Assembly: GCA_008508345.1 (NCBI GenBank)
Contig: QNGE01001310.1
Span: 75,975-139,974, forward strand
From: Paragonimus westermani
Lineage: Eukaryota > Platyhelminthes > Trematoda > Plagiorchiida > Troglotrematidae
DNA: 64,000 bases
Reading direction: 5' to 3'
The notes beneath the pieces were generated by a model, which saw only the letters and a program-made list of their open reading frames with translations, did no database searches and was not told the origin of the DNA. The stretch's first letter is position 1. The number at the start of each line of letters is the position of its first letter. Position numbers and translations under genes: made by a program. Shown here piece by piece: positions 1 through 13,319 of the stretch.

Positions 1-3000
1 ACCGAAAAACAGTCGGCCTTACTGCATTCATCGATCACCTGCCTGAATGTAAACATCCAATTTAGTCAAACACGAAATAGTCAGACGGACACCTGCTGAC
101 AGTTCCGATATAGCATTGCTCCTATACCGGTGGCTACCGGAAACCTTACGAAATACCACATATGCTCATTGATGGTACTGCTACTGGCCATCTGAAATCA
201 CGCAAAACAATACCCGAAGCACACGAAACGTTCAATCTTTTCTTACTCGGCTGTCTCATTTTTCAATAGGGTGGATACTAACGGCTATGAGAGCGTGACC
301 CCTTATGTTATTCTGATGATCTGTGAAGCAGATTGGTTGATGGAAGGTTTTGCCCTGCTCGAGACGAACGTCTTCATTCTAGGAGCCGAGAACTATCAGG
401 CACCCAGCCAACAATGAACACGTTTTGGTGACATGCTTTATTGCCTAATGTTTGGTGCCACGCCCACTCCGTGTTGACTGCAAACCATGTTTTGAAAAAT
501 TGCGTTAAGTGCTCTGTAGCACACTTGTTGTTGGAAGATAGAAATTGTTGTTTAGGCGTCGCAGTGTGTGTGGGGGATGGGCAATGCATTTCAGTGAGAT
601 CAGTTGTAAACAAGCTCATTCCAGAAATACACAAACTGGAATGGATAGGCACAGACAGGTTTGATAAACGTCCAATCTTCAACTCACCAATACTTTTGAA
701 CTCGACCGGCCAAGATGAGTTTACGGACATAGTAACTATCAGCATTTCCACCTGCCACAGTCGACTACGTTCTGCTTCAAAATAATCTGGTTGGGAGCGC
801 ATGATTCGATTTGAACCTAGACGCAAGAACCGTCGATAAGTTCAATCGTTTCGTTCCAAGCGATTTTACTACGAGACTTTGACTGAGTACACAACAAAGC
901 CGGCTACATACCCAAACTCTGGGGTGAACTATAACCCGTTCACTATTAAACATGCAGTCTAAGTTGCTTGCTGTAGTGTCAAACCAGTACAATATTTTGA
1001 TTTTCTTCTGATGTGAAACAGACTTGCAGTGTACTCTGTCATTCTGATTACTTAACTAACAACCTCATAACCAAGCCTGCGTCACTCATGTAACCATTAT
1101 TTCAATCGCAGAGACGCTGTTCAAACCCACCTCAACGATTACCTTATTGCCTCACAACTAAAACCCTACATTCATACTGCATCGCCTTTCTTGAGTTAGC
1201 CGACCAATTTTCATTAGCGTCCAAACAGTTCTTGGTTGAATGTGGTACTGTTTATTTTCGCTCATGTGTCAACATATGGCATAAACTTTTCACCGACATG
1301 GTGTACCTTGATTTTCCCAATTAACTTTATGGGACACAAATTTTCACTGACATCCACTACTTCGGAGTTTTCACGAAAATCTGGACAACCGATCACATCA
1401 CATACTTTCTTACTACGGTCGTCTTCATTTGTTCCGTAAGTCCGTCCCAACTCGGGATTGGCTTTGTTGATTTGAAACACTGGCTTGATGAAAATAGACA
1501 ATGCGCACGTCCGATTCGTTACAACCGTTCATCGGACTTTTCTTTGACTTCAGCCGACGCAAGCATTTTCAGGATTTTAGTGTGCTCTGTTCCGACAGCA
1601 TACCGATCCAACGACTGTGTGTCCATATCATTGGCAAGCTGATGCTGTGCTTACATCCCCTTTTCTGTTGGTACCACATGTGAGAACAACAGGATCTCAT
1701 GTCGGCCAGGACATATCAAACTCACGCGTTTACTACTTCTGTGAGTTTCGTAAGGCCCAGTAACACCTGCTCACTCCAGCATCCTGCGTAGCGTTGCGTG
1801 TAGGTCGAATGGTTCGCCGTATTAATTTGCTGAAGCAGCCGAAAATCGTCCGATAGAGTTTTTTCTACATTGAAACAGAATTTCACGTTCCTTCATCGAT
1901 CAAATCACACTAAATAACAAAGCACATAAGCCAAAATAACTGTAGTATGCGCAATATAACAAGGCAAGAAGAGGCTATTTTTAATTTCAGGGTGAAGGTC
2001 ATGAGCGAATAACTGCTGCATCAGTGGCACGCTTTATGGGATTTTTGGTGAGCTATTTAAAATATTCCGTATCTTATTGGTCTGAACTTGCAGTCAGGCG
2101 CATGACTTGTTGTGTGTGCGAATATTTCCCTAAAAACTTCGGTTACTCATTAGTAGTCGAGTATTTTGATCAATACAATTAAAACGCCTGCAGCCCTGGA
2201 GTGCGTGTGAACATCGTTGCCTCACGGGAAGAGAAACCACAGCTCAAGTCCCAGTCCGGACAATGGCGCATACAGCTAGTAAGCTCGTTGGGATGCTCAG
2301 ATAAATGCACCCTGTATAATCAGCTGGAGAATTTGGTTCTGGAATGTGTTTGAGTTGCACTGTTACACGTAAATCTGTATCAGGCAACGTGGACCAATAT
2401 ATTTCAGCTGCGCATCAAACAAGTGACACCCAATTCTAACTGTAGGTCTACACAATCTCCAGGATGATTATATTCGGTGTCCTGGATCGGACTTTGTCGT
2501 GCAAATCGCTTTGTATACTTCGGTGGGAGATGCGTCTCGTTACGGACGCGTAGGCTAACAATAATCGTTAGCCCACAAATATAACAGTCTTAGTTAAAAA
2601 CCTGCCCATTCCAAGCAAGTTTATGTCAGTGTGACCAGACGATTAATTCAATGGAGTTTAATGTTTTGTACAAGTACAACCGACCAGAGGTAAGGGCAGA
2701 ACGAACAGGTGATCTCATTCAATGACAGAAGTTATTCTAAGAATATCACTGAACCGCAGTTACAAAGAATCAGCTACGTAGTGTTTAAGGGACCGAAAAA
2801 TGTGAAAAAAACACCCACCGTTCAACATAACAGATGGCAGACTTTATTTTTATGACTTGGATTGAAGTGTGTATGGAAATTCTTTTCTGAAAAAAAAGTG
2901 GAGAGGCTGCATACACAAAATAAACTGTATGGAACCTTTACACTCTTTCACAGTGGACATATTGCACAAGTATAAATAGCTGGAATAAATGAAAATCGGA

Positions 3001-6000
3001 AATGGATCGTCAAACCGTCTCGAAATCTTCTTTAACATCTACAACTGACTGACGAATCCATCAATGCTGATCAAGCACCAGACGGTGGTTGTGAAACTGA
3101 TCTGAAAATCGTGAACACAATCCGTCAGGTCGCGTTGAGCAACGCAAGATTCCCAGTTGTAGAGACTAGAGAAATCACACGTCTGACAACTCAGGTACAA
3201 GGTGATTGGCTTCAGACTGAATGATTGGTTTGCATCGGTGGCTGGACGGAACAACCTTTATCATGCGTTTAAGATTGCACACCCTTCTACACGCTTGTCA
3301 CCTGTAAACTCGGGAAACAACCTGATTATATTAATTCTGTATTTTTCTCTATCTCGACTTACCTCAAGTCTTCCGAATTATTTGACGGAAAAGTAGTTCA
3401 GCTGTCAATATTTCACTTGTTGACTTTGAATTAATGTAACGGCTCATGTCAAGCTTGTCTAAAATAAGCGGTTAATCAAATGTGAAGAATCGTTTGAATC
3501 AGGTGAGACTTCGCGGTGACCCTTATTACCTATGACTTACGAGTTGTCTTCAAGTTATAAAGTCACGATTGGTTTCAATGAAAGTGAAAATGATCTCATG
3601 AAGTCACGTTTGCACAAACGTGTAGATACGTCGAGCTAGTTCACTCATGTAACGTGCTTCAGTAGGCAAAAATTAACGATTTACCTTGAAACACTGATGC
3701 GATTCATCGACAAACCGAAAGGCAAATGTTATCAGCTGCGTACATAAAAAGAGCACAACAAGAAAAGCGGTTGAGTACGATGCAGACTAACAAAACCTGA
3801 GCCAGTACTCCGACAATTATGCCGAATACCGCAGCACATTTTTTACACAAAGAACTGATCGATACCGCTTAATCAGAATAGTTTACGTGGATGAAGAAGT
3901 CACTGAATTTTGTATGTACCGTTTTATGCACCCGACTGACCAGAAGGAACGAAATGTTAGCAATTCGGAATAGTTGTCAACTCGCCACTCTGATGAACCG
4001 ATGTGATTGGTTGATCACTAGGTGAGCGACTACAATGAGCAAATTCCTAGTGAGACGTGACGTGGAACAATCAAGTTAAGTCATATTTGAACTGGATGAT
4101 GGAACGGACATATCCGAGTGAGTTTGGCAAAATGGCTGTGAACAATGTTATGTTGTTCTGTGATCGCAAACGGAAAGAGGGGTAGGTCTAAAGTGAGTAG
4201 AATAGTGTAATATTAAACGGACGAAATTCACTCTACTTCACACACATACACAGAAATGCCAAACAAATATCTGTTCGTCCATACGCAACAAAGAATCTGT
4301 CAAACTTCTGAGCAGAATTAACAGCGAGGGCATGCTATAATCCTCCTCTACACATTGACTGCTAAGGTCTTGGAAGGTAACGTACCATAATCTCTCGTCC
4401 TCTGTTCTCGAAAGACGAGACTTACGGGTTATTGCCAAATGACGGACTGCTTGTCTGAACAGCCTTAAGTAAGTCATAATGGATGTCACGCTAGTGTCTG
4501 CAAGCCAAAACACGTTAAAGAAAGCTTTTTTCGAAGTACCAGTAATTTCACACCATCCGTTTTATCACACTCAGTGTTAACCTTTTTCTGATGTCTTTTA
4601 CTCTTGATCAAGACAGAACTATTCCCCCAAACTGTTATCGGGGGCCAGGAAGGCTGCTGACATGAAAATTGCTTACTTAGAATACTTCTACAGTTGAAAA
4701 AATGCTTCAATAACAACACAAACAAGCACTCATTTGTACTTAACGATAATCTTATGACACCGTGGTTGCTAATGTTGACTTCACTCAGAAAAAACCGTAT
4801 ATTTCCGGATTGTGCCCCAGTGTTCCCTCGGCTATTCTTACTTGGTTATTTCAATGCCCTAGTATGTGTCACCACATGATGACACCACCACAACCATATG
4901 TTCAATTATCCTCAACACACTATGTCAAATGATGGAACCACGTAATTCGTTTTTTGGATAATCACTAGAAATAGTTATTTATTTACCTAATTCATTTATT
5001 TACTAACTCCTAATAGTGACTCTTATTTCAGCGAGATCTGCTGATTGATATGCGGTCCAGATGTGATCCCATTGCTCATTAGCCACTAAGATTAGCCTGA
5101 GTGCAAAACCAACATTCGAGGAGAATGTTGTTAATCCGGAGTTCTGGTAAATTGTGAAATTTCATTCCGGACCACATAGATTCAATCATCTTTCCGCTAA
5201 TCACTTTACGCTAAACACAAATGTTAACAATGTTGGACATTCTGTATGATGTCTGATGCCTTTTGTTAAATCTATGCGATTTCAGAAGCCCGTCACTAAT
5301 ACAAACGTCGACTCATCCTTATGGTCAAAGTTAGTGTGCAGACATACTTCCGTGATGTTTACAGACGTTCGTGGGTGATTAAAAACCAAGACACACCTAC
5401 AGCTAGTATGCATATCTATAATGGTAATACCTCCGATCATAACTAGCACACTACGGGATCGAATTGCGCTCCAACTGAACGGACTGCTCACTTAGGATTT
5501 TATTAAATTAACTAAAGCAGGAATGCAGCGGTGGGAGAACTAGAAGCTGGCCTCGTGAAGTTATTAGTAAGTAGACTAAAAAGGAGCACTAGTGAATATT
5601 ACCAATTCAATTGTGGTGATGAATGTACTGTATTCTTATTTCATGGCGTTGTTCAGTAAGAACATACTGTATGAATGCCCTGTGCAGCACATGGCCGAGT
5701 GGTCAAATACGTCGGTGGTTCAAAGTGGCTACTGCTGTGGTTTGGACGGCGCTGGCGTTCGTCAAACCATCATAATGTCTCCAAACTTTTATGTGTATTC
5801 AGTCTGTTGTTGTGAATTCAAGTGTTTTACATAAATTTATTATAAAAATTGGCATGCGGGATAGTAAAAATTGAATCTGTGCAACCTCTACGTACTTTAT
5901 TAAGCCGAAATTATTAGTAGTGTCAACTGATCGTTCGTTCGTAAATATCCGAACACTATTCAATATGCCTACCTAAGCAAATACCTAATAATCTGCCAGA

Positions 6001-9000
6001 ACCTTCCAACATCCTTTGTACGTACGGCACAGCAAATTATCTTCAACATTTTATCAATAGCAACTAACGCGCCTATCCATATAAATAATACCAGAAACTC
6101 AAAATGCCACAGAATTTACGATGCATCGTACCGTGAACTACAATTAAGGAAAGTTGAGAAGAATCAAAAAGCAGTACACATCTAAATGATGTTTGTTATA
6201 ATATTAGTAATAATACATTTGAACAGTTTTCAAAAGAAACAGAATACTTCTATTGCACAACGTATAATCCTCGCTGTTTAAAACCAACGAGAAGGTTGGT
6301 CAGCGTTGAAAAAAATGGATTCCATGAAATCAACAGTTCACCAAATCTAACCTTCGAGTCGGATTTGTTAAAGTACATCAGTCCACATCCGTTCTAAAGT
6401 ATCTCGTTTAATCTCTTTCATTATTTAACAGGAATTGTAAATGCTTAGAAGCATTTTGAGGTTAAATCAATATACTGAACCATATCGATCTCGTGACCTC
6501 AAGACGTACTGATTAACTCTGATCTTGAAAACAGTTTTTATGGAGAAGCTGATAGTACTTTCTTAAAATTGGTCAAGTTACCATTGATCATAATTACATT
6601 CCCGCGCGTCTTGCAGTTTCCAAGTGACCTTGACTAATAATAACCTGCAGTACACGTCGCTCATCACCTGAGGACGCTGGCGGCAATTCAGTATCTCAAA
6701 CATTTAATGATAAACCAGTTAATTTTTTGTTAAAGTTCAGGTGGTTAAGCACAAGTCTCATTTTCAAAAAATACCTTAGCTTGCTAGTGTGATACTTCCC
6801 CCTACAGTCGATGTCGTCAGAAGAGAGCATAACTATTCACTTTAAGGGAGTATCCGTTTAGTAAACGGAATCGCGCTTTGAAGTGGTCCGTGTTGAATGA
6901 AGATCGCATCACCTCGATTGGTTTATCTCTTTCCCATAGTTATGTCATGAAACTGCTTTGTCATCAGGCATCAATTAAGTAAAATTAGGAAGTCAACTCT
7001 TCAGGTTCTTTCTCTTCTCTGCAGATTGTGTTAAATAACCCCAATCTGTCGACTACTCCAAACCCGTCTCATGTGCAGATCGTAGTGAAATTTAAGGATG
7101 TTTTTACCGTGAAGCGCTGAGTTCTATTCAGATGGACCAGTTTTTTCCAGCTTTCATTCCTGTTGCGTCAGTTTTTGTTAGAGAACCTATAATAAGCCGT
7201 TCAAAACAGTCGCATCACATGTTCACATCTTGAGCTGCGCTTGAAATAGGCCTACCAATTTGGATTTGTTGGAATTTGTATCAGAATGCGCAACAACCTC
7301 ACATGGCATTCCGCAACTGCTGACTCAGATGTTAGTGATCACCAGAGAAACAGAATTATTTAACCATCTACACGATTAAACTGAGAAAATACAGCTTCAG
7401 CGAGACTATGCAGGTTTGTTATGTTACACACCGGAAAATGATTTCGTTGTTGGAAGGACCATCCAGTAATGTTGACGCATAAGTCTGAAAGCTTCTTAGA
7501 CGATTTGTTTCAGACATTGAACAGCTCCCCTTCTTGTACGGGTTCGGTTACAAAAGACGTGTTTAGAGGCGGGAATATTAAGTTTCTGTTGTTTACACAA
7601 ATATGTGTGTATATATAGATAAGCCGTCCAGCCATCCGAACAAAGAAAGACTCTTAATAGTTCAATAAATGCTTTATTAATAAGACAGTGAAGTCCAGCT
7701 TTGTGTTTCACACTCGCCATCAGAAATGACTGAATCGCTCAATAAAAGAGAGGTCATATCAGTAAGATGTTCACAAACCATCTTAGGTTCCAACTTAACC
7801 CAATGAGAAGTAATTTCAGCTGTTGTATTGTAAAAGTGAACGCCCATAAAACCGTTATTTACCGCCTATTACCTTTTTGATCACTGTTTGATTCATCTTG
7901 AACGAATAAACTTCTTGGAAATCAAACACAGTATGTTTGTTTCATCCTTGTTCACTATGGTCCCAGGCTGACAACTCTTGTATAACACAAGAACATACTT
8001 AAACCTTCATTAGAACTAACATCTACCCCACTGTCTAGCACTCGGGAGCTGACATCACGGGTCCGATAAAATTTGAGAAATTACCTAAAGCTTGCTTGAG
8101 ATGCATTTACCTGCAGTCATTTTAATTGGTGTTTCAATGACCGACAACTGTTCTGTTCAGCTTACGAGAAACCATTTAGCTATATCACCTTTGATGTTAA
8201 GGCAGTTTGTAAGGCGTATGGATGCCATTTCTGCTGTAATCCCCTAGTAAGCACGCCTGATTATCGGGTTATCCAGTCGTTATCGCAAGAAGGATAAAAC
8301 AGTAGAGATAGCCAAGTGTGCTACAAGTCACGCTTAGTTTGATGCAGGCCTTGGATTTCTATAAGTAAATAATGAAGCTTAGCTACTACTAATGACAACC
8401 AATAGACCGCAGCTGTTGCATACACGTGAACCCATCAACTGTTGTCAACCCGTTTGAGGTCTTATTCCGTCAGCTTGACCGTGCCATCGGAACACTTTCG
8501 TCTCCTAGAGATTTCAGGCCTCAACAGGTTTGTAACTGCTATTTTTGTTGGTTTTGTAGTGGTTTGTATTTACTTCCTACCAACACTTTATTCGGCCACA
8601 ACTTACTCCTCCCATACGACAAAATCCATCCAATTTTAATTGAACACTCAAGCTAAAAATATTTTATATGGCGTTCTACTGGCCAATATGTTAATTTTTC
8701 CGCAGTCTGTAGAAGGTTCCATGAACAATCCAATCACACAATAATCACTATGTAACCTAGTCTGCAATCTGGATTGAATCCCGGATAACAAGTCGGCAAG
8801 CATGAATGCACAGTAATGCGCAGATACAATCATACATCTCTTCATCATCAACCGCCTAAAAGTAGACTGATTACTTTCCACTGCGTTCAATTCCTGATGG
8901 CTTATGAAAACTGCTCATCCGGAACAGGGGGAAAAAGAGTACGGACACTTAACCCATTCTGACAACTGCCTGCTTCCTGAGTTAACTGAAAGTCTTGGTC

Positions 9001-9610
9001 CCTTTCAATCAACAACCTGAATAGAGCGTGATTGGAAACGTTTCGTGTCGTATGAAAGAGCGAAATCAGAGAAACGCGCAACGGTAGTGATAGTAATAAT
9101 GATACTACTCATATGTTTCAAAGAAATGTATTCGTGAACGGTTTTGCTTATTCACTCTAAGGGAGTGTCCACTCCTGGGAACGGTCGCTTAATGAGCACC
9201 GCATTCAGTTACCACGATAGTCACGAGAAGCCCCGGACGAAATGTATGGAATATAAAGTCTTAAGTAATCTGCTTCATCCGCAGTAATGTTCCGCCAATT
9301 AAACACCCCACCTGCTGAGGCGTACATATTAAAACTTGGGTCCCTTTCTTGATAAGTTCTGATCGTCCGCAATTTTGTGCTTTTAAATATGCGCTCCTAA
9401 CCTGGCTTATCCAGTTCTGCAACCGGAAATATTCATTATATGTGACACTACTCACGAGTAGACAGTTTATATAGGAACTCGAATAGACCTTCAGGTAAGG
9501 TTGACAAATTCCGTAGACGGCACTAAATACTTCAACGTTAGTCCGATGAAACAATCTCTACGAGATATACACCCGGTAAGAACAGAGTAGTAAAAGTTTT
9601 TGCAACTGAC
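1..9610. other. No recognised gene
   Basis: Only short, scattered open frames occur on both strands. The longest, 374-826 minus (150 codons), overlaps a 114-codon plus-strand frame, and neither shows a family signature. A weak tRNA-like stretch occurs near 2195-2270. No repeat unit or RNA gene could be defined. Confidence 0.5.
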
Positions 9611-9788
9611 CGCAGCTGTCGTATTCTCATAGGCTTTCCAGCCAGCCTCTTCCGAAAATATGAACTAGACTCTAACTCCGGTCTCGTTAAACCTCGTCGA
9701 TGGTGCAAAAACTTGCCACAACTGGAATTTTAGTTCCAGCAAGTTTTCGTGGGGCAACCATGTCGACCAGTACGCCATCAACCTCACA
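9611..9788 (-). mobile_element. tRNA-derived SINE, copy A
   Basis: On the minus strand this starts with a tRNA-like head containing an A-box-like TGGCGTACTGGTC (9765-9777), followed by TTGCCCCACG. It then passes into a body that shares GAGGCTGGCTGGAAAG and CGGTCAGTTGCA-side sequence with copy B at 11838-12020. The B-box region is decayed. The length is about 178 bp. No clear target-site duplication was found by eye. Confidence 0.7.
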
Positions 9789-10785
9789 GTACGCACGTTT
9801 GCGTCGTCGAGTGCAAAAACACAGCCACATTAGTTTTTGAGTAATGATCGGAATGCCTGATCGCATTGGGATGAAACATAGTAACCGTCTGTTATTAGGG
9901 AACAAAAAGAATACGTGTTGCGACATGTTAACACTTCGTCTACTGTCTTCAGTCGCGAGTGTAAAACATACAGATTATGTAAGACAGACAAAACAGAAAT
10001 AGGTGTAGCATGTGTACGAATACATTCACGCCAAGTAAAAAGCCATAAACACGACAACACGACAACTGGATGAGTTAGCTGAACCACATTCTGGGTGGTC
10101 CATTAGACCCAGTAATCCGAATCGAACTACTACTGCATAGAATCCGATTACCGAAATTTTAAGCAGCTGATGCTTTCATCTGACTTCTCCCAGTTCATTT
10201 TAAAGTTAGATGTAGCTATAACGAGTGGAGTAATAATGGTCGGTTTAAATGATGGCGCCTCTATGTTCAAGAACGGTTCTGCTGATATGTGTGTTACCCA
10301 CTGAAGAATCTTTTTGGTTCCTATAACGTCAAAGATTCCCAACATTACTGTGCTTCTTAACCCAATTTGACGGCTGGAAAGAATATCCACGAGGAACCAC
10401 TAAGATTAAGCTATAATTTTGGTTAGATCAGCAACACTTTTAAGTCTCATCAGACGTTTGAACAACTGTATTTTAGAACATTTAGAAATTTACTTAATTA
10501 GTTAACAGAATCATCCTGTGGGAGAGTTTCAACAAGAATGCGACATTTGGTCGGTCTGCTCGGATGGTGTTCTGAGAGTAGTTGTGTCCAACCGTCTGTA
10601 TTTATGAAGCGTTGTTGGCACAAGACATAAATGCTATCGGAGCGATAACGAAGCGCTCCTGCCTGTCCCACTGACCACTAAGCGTAGTTGCTTCGCTTTA
10701 CGGACATTTTCGATACGAGAAGTCAGCCCCAAGATAACCTGTTTTTCACCTAACTTTATTCTGTTTGTGTGTGCTGCCGTCGTTT
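9789..10785. other. No recognised gene between SINE copy A and the RTE tail
   Basis: Nothing beyond short open frames under about 90 codons is seen. Confidence 0.5.
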
Positions 10786-11285
10786 GTTGAATCACCCGTT
10801 CTCCTTTTCAGAAACCTGGGTCGCGTTGACCTTCGTTCTTTTTCAGCAGCCCTCTACCTTCGACCTTGTAGGCGCGTTGCATGATGAAAATTTTGTTTTG
10901 TTTTCGGTCCATCTTGGACTTTTGCTCTTCCGTTTCTTCTTATCTAGAATGCGACCATATGTGCTTCTTTACTGAAATAACCGTTGCCTTATATGCTCAG
11001 AATCTGTGTTCGCAACTCAAATCTTGCTACTGAGGTACCTTTTTTGCCTGAAATAGACAAAGGTTTCACTTCCATACTAGGCTACCATCTGACCAACCGA
11101 CAGTGACCGGCTGAACCACAAAGGTCTCTGCTGACACGCCTCCTGGTCTTATTTCTTTGGATCTACATTAGACATGTTACATGTGATAGAAACCACAAAT
11201 GGTGCAACACAAACCACATTTGGTGAATTTTATGCACAGGCATCCTTTGGTCTCGGTTTCTGCGACAGGCTAATTCGAATATATT
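10786..11285 (+). mobile_element. Solo RTE-type 3' tail (5'-truncated copy)
   Basis: This is an older, more diverged copy of the unit at 34016-34525 and 37251-37752. It shares the opening CTCCTTTTCAGAAACCTGGG, a GCATGATGAA string in place of TGTATGATGAA, the CTTTGGATCTACATT part, CAGGCATCCTTTGGTCTCGGT, and the closing GCGACAGGCTAATTCGAAT. No RT coding sequence precedes it, as expected of a severely 5'-truncated insertion of the same family. Confidence 0.7.
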
Positions 11286-11837
11286 GTTACTAACCAAATT
11301 GAAAGCAAAAGTCCAACAGTGAATGAATCACGGTCTTTGACAGTGAAAAGGTTGAGTTTAAAGCCCACAGAATGGCAACCCAAGCTTTCCGGTTCGAGTC
11401 TGGAGTGTGACGGACAAGTGTGGCTTAGAGGGCCTACTGTAGTGGGCTACGAACTGTAGTTACTAACACTTATGTGTAGGTATATGTCGATTAAAAGAGC
11501 TAATTCCGTTGGAAACTTCTAGCGGAAAACGGATTTTGTGCAGTATTTCTCCAAACTAATATCTCACATGATCAAATCAAAGACACATGTATATGTGTGT
11601 GATCGAGATAAAAAACACAGCAGGAATAAAATAAAATTGAGGCAACCGTGCACGCACGGATGCGTGTTTATCATCACTTATTCTGTATCGTATTAAAGCT
11701 GTCACCAAGGTGCTTCAGTGGTCAGTGAAAACTGTTTACGATCACAGAGGTGGTCCGATGCGCTCATTTGCCTGTTCGTCAGCATATTCTTTATACTGGT
11801 AGACAATGTTTTCAAGTTGACCATCATTCACATTTGA
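11286..11837. other. No recognised gene between the RTE tail and SINE copy B
   Basis: No open frame of note. A B-box-like GGTTCGAGTCT occurs near 11391, but no A box or cloverleaf could be fitted. Confidence 0.5.
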
Positions 11838-12020
11838 TCGCAGCCTTTGCATTCAGATAGACTTTCCAGCCAGCCTCTTTCGAAAAGAAGAACTAAACTC
11901 GAGTTTCGCTCTCATTAGAGCTCGTCAGTAGTGCATATCCTTGCCAAGGCCGGGTTTTGAACTCCGGTCATTCCAATCATGAGGCAACCGTGTTGACCAC
12001 TGCGCCATTGAGCTCAATGA
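11838..12020 (-). mobile_element. tRNA-derived SINE, copy B
   Basis: On the minus strand an A box TGGCGCAGTGGTC (11995-12007) is followed by ACGGTTGCCTCATG and a B box GAGTTCAAAACCC (11952-11964), the spacing of an internal pol III promoter in a tRNA-like head. The non-tRNA body (ACGAGCTCTAATGAGAGCG, AAAGAGGCTGGCTGGAAAG) matches copy A at 9611-9788. The head is better preserved than in copy A. The tRNA of origin was not determined. Confidence 0.8.
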
Positions 12021-13319
12021 TAGACTGCGACTGATCATATAATATCATTCACCAGAAGAAGGATGGCGCATCGAGAAATATGTCGCGTCTGAAACGGAAC
12101 GCTCCCGAAAATAGGCAGATTCTTCCTCTACTGTACATGATGCGATCTCAAGTGGAAGTGGATTGCGAATGAATTTCACAAGTTAGGACCATTGAAACAA
12201 TGATGTCTTCGCAGTGAAGCTGTCGGGGAAGTCACCAATTCCCCGAAAATATTGTGTGCCATAAACTAACAAAGTACACTTGTGTGTGACGGTCATACGC
12301 CACTTCGTCCTTCAACCGTTGTGCCAAGTCTCTGGCACGCGCCTGAACGCTCACTTGCCTACATCCAGCCTACGTCCATCACTGTACTGTTCGGCCCACC
12401 ATTTAGTCCAGCTTTGATTTGTTCTTCTGATTGGTCACAAACCTTTTAAATATGATCTGATTTTTGACCGTGTTGTCTTCTGACTGAGTGACATAACGGA
12501 ACTCTGTCCGGAGGCCAGTCTTCTCTCTGTGTTCATGCGTTAGCCTCGGGTGGTTAGGTTGGCCGGGAAGTCTCAAACTAGTCGTGCATATTCCGTAGTC
12601 CGTTGTTCGCTACCGTTGACTATCGTTCCGTTATACGTCGTTCCACTGACCGTTATTCTGTTATCCGTTTACGTGCCCAGTGGAAACTATCGCATTTGTC
12701 GATCGTAAAACGACGGTTATCCGCAGTATCAGATCAGGAATGTATCCGACGCCAACAGTCGCAAATTTTGAGGCGCACTTAAAAACCAGAGTGTGCTTTG
12801 CTAGGTAGGAGTTAACACTCAAACCCACTGTGCGCCGATCTGCCACAATTGGCTGATTTTCTACATTCATTCGACTCTAGCGATGTGTAAGATAACCATC
12901 GAAGACACCACGATAAGCATTCCCAATAATTTATCTTCTTTGGATAGCCTACCGTTGACTGGCAAGAAGAGTTATGAACACCTCCGCGTTATTTGAAAGT
13001 GTGTTTAAGTGAAATGAAAGAATGCGGATTAGACCTGAAACAAGAAAATGTGTAATTTGTGGAGTGCGCTGATTATCTAAGGTGCGAGTCGATGTAGTAG
13101 CGTGAATTCCTGAAGCGCCAACTGTTTTCTCCTAAATGAACATCCAACGCACAGAATGCAGTGGGTGCAACTAGAAACGAGTAGAAAGGATTGGACGTCA
13201 TGTTTGAAATCGATCGGTTTCACCGGTAACTGTTCAATCCAATTGTTAAAATGTAAGCAAACCCTAGACACGCAATCGATCACCTGGTAGAAACGGGGCC
13301 CGTATTCCAGGTAAGGTCA
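12021..13319. other. Upstream flank of the gypsy remnant, no recognised gene
   Basis: No pol motifs or terminal repeat could be placed here. Part of it may be more of the same decayed element. Confidence 0.4.

Noticed and set aside
374..826. 150-codon minus-strand frame overlapping a 114-codon plus-strand frame
   Set aside because: No domain or splice signal was recognised, and both strands are open at once, which fits chance or decayed repeat sequence better than a gene.
2195..2270. Possible third SINE head (tRNA-like boxes, TTGCCTCAC)
   Set aside because: Only a short likeness to copies A and B, and no shared body sequence follows.
5690..5770. tRNA-like A box (TGGCCGAGTGGTC) with a following GGTTCAAAG
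   Set aside because: The boxes are too close together and no cloverleaf or acceptor stem could be drawn; at most a SINE fragment.
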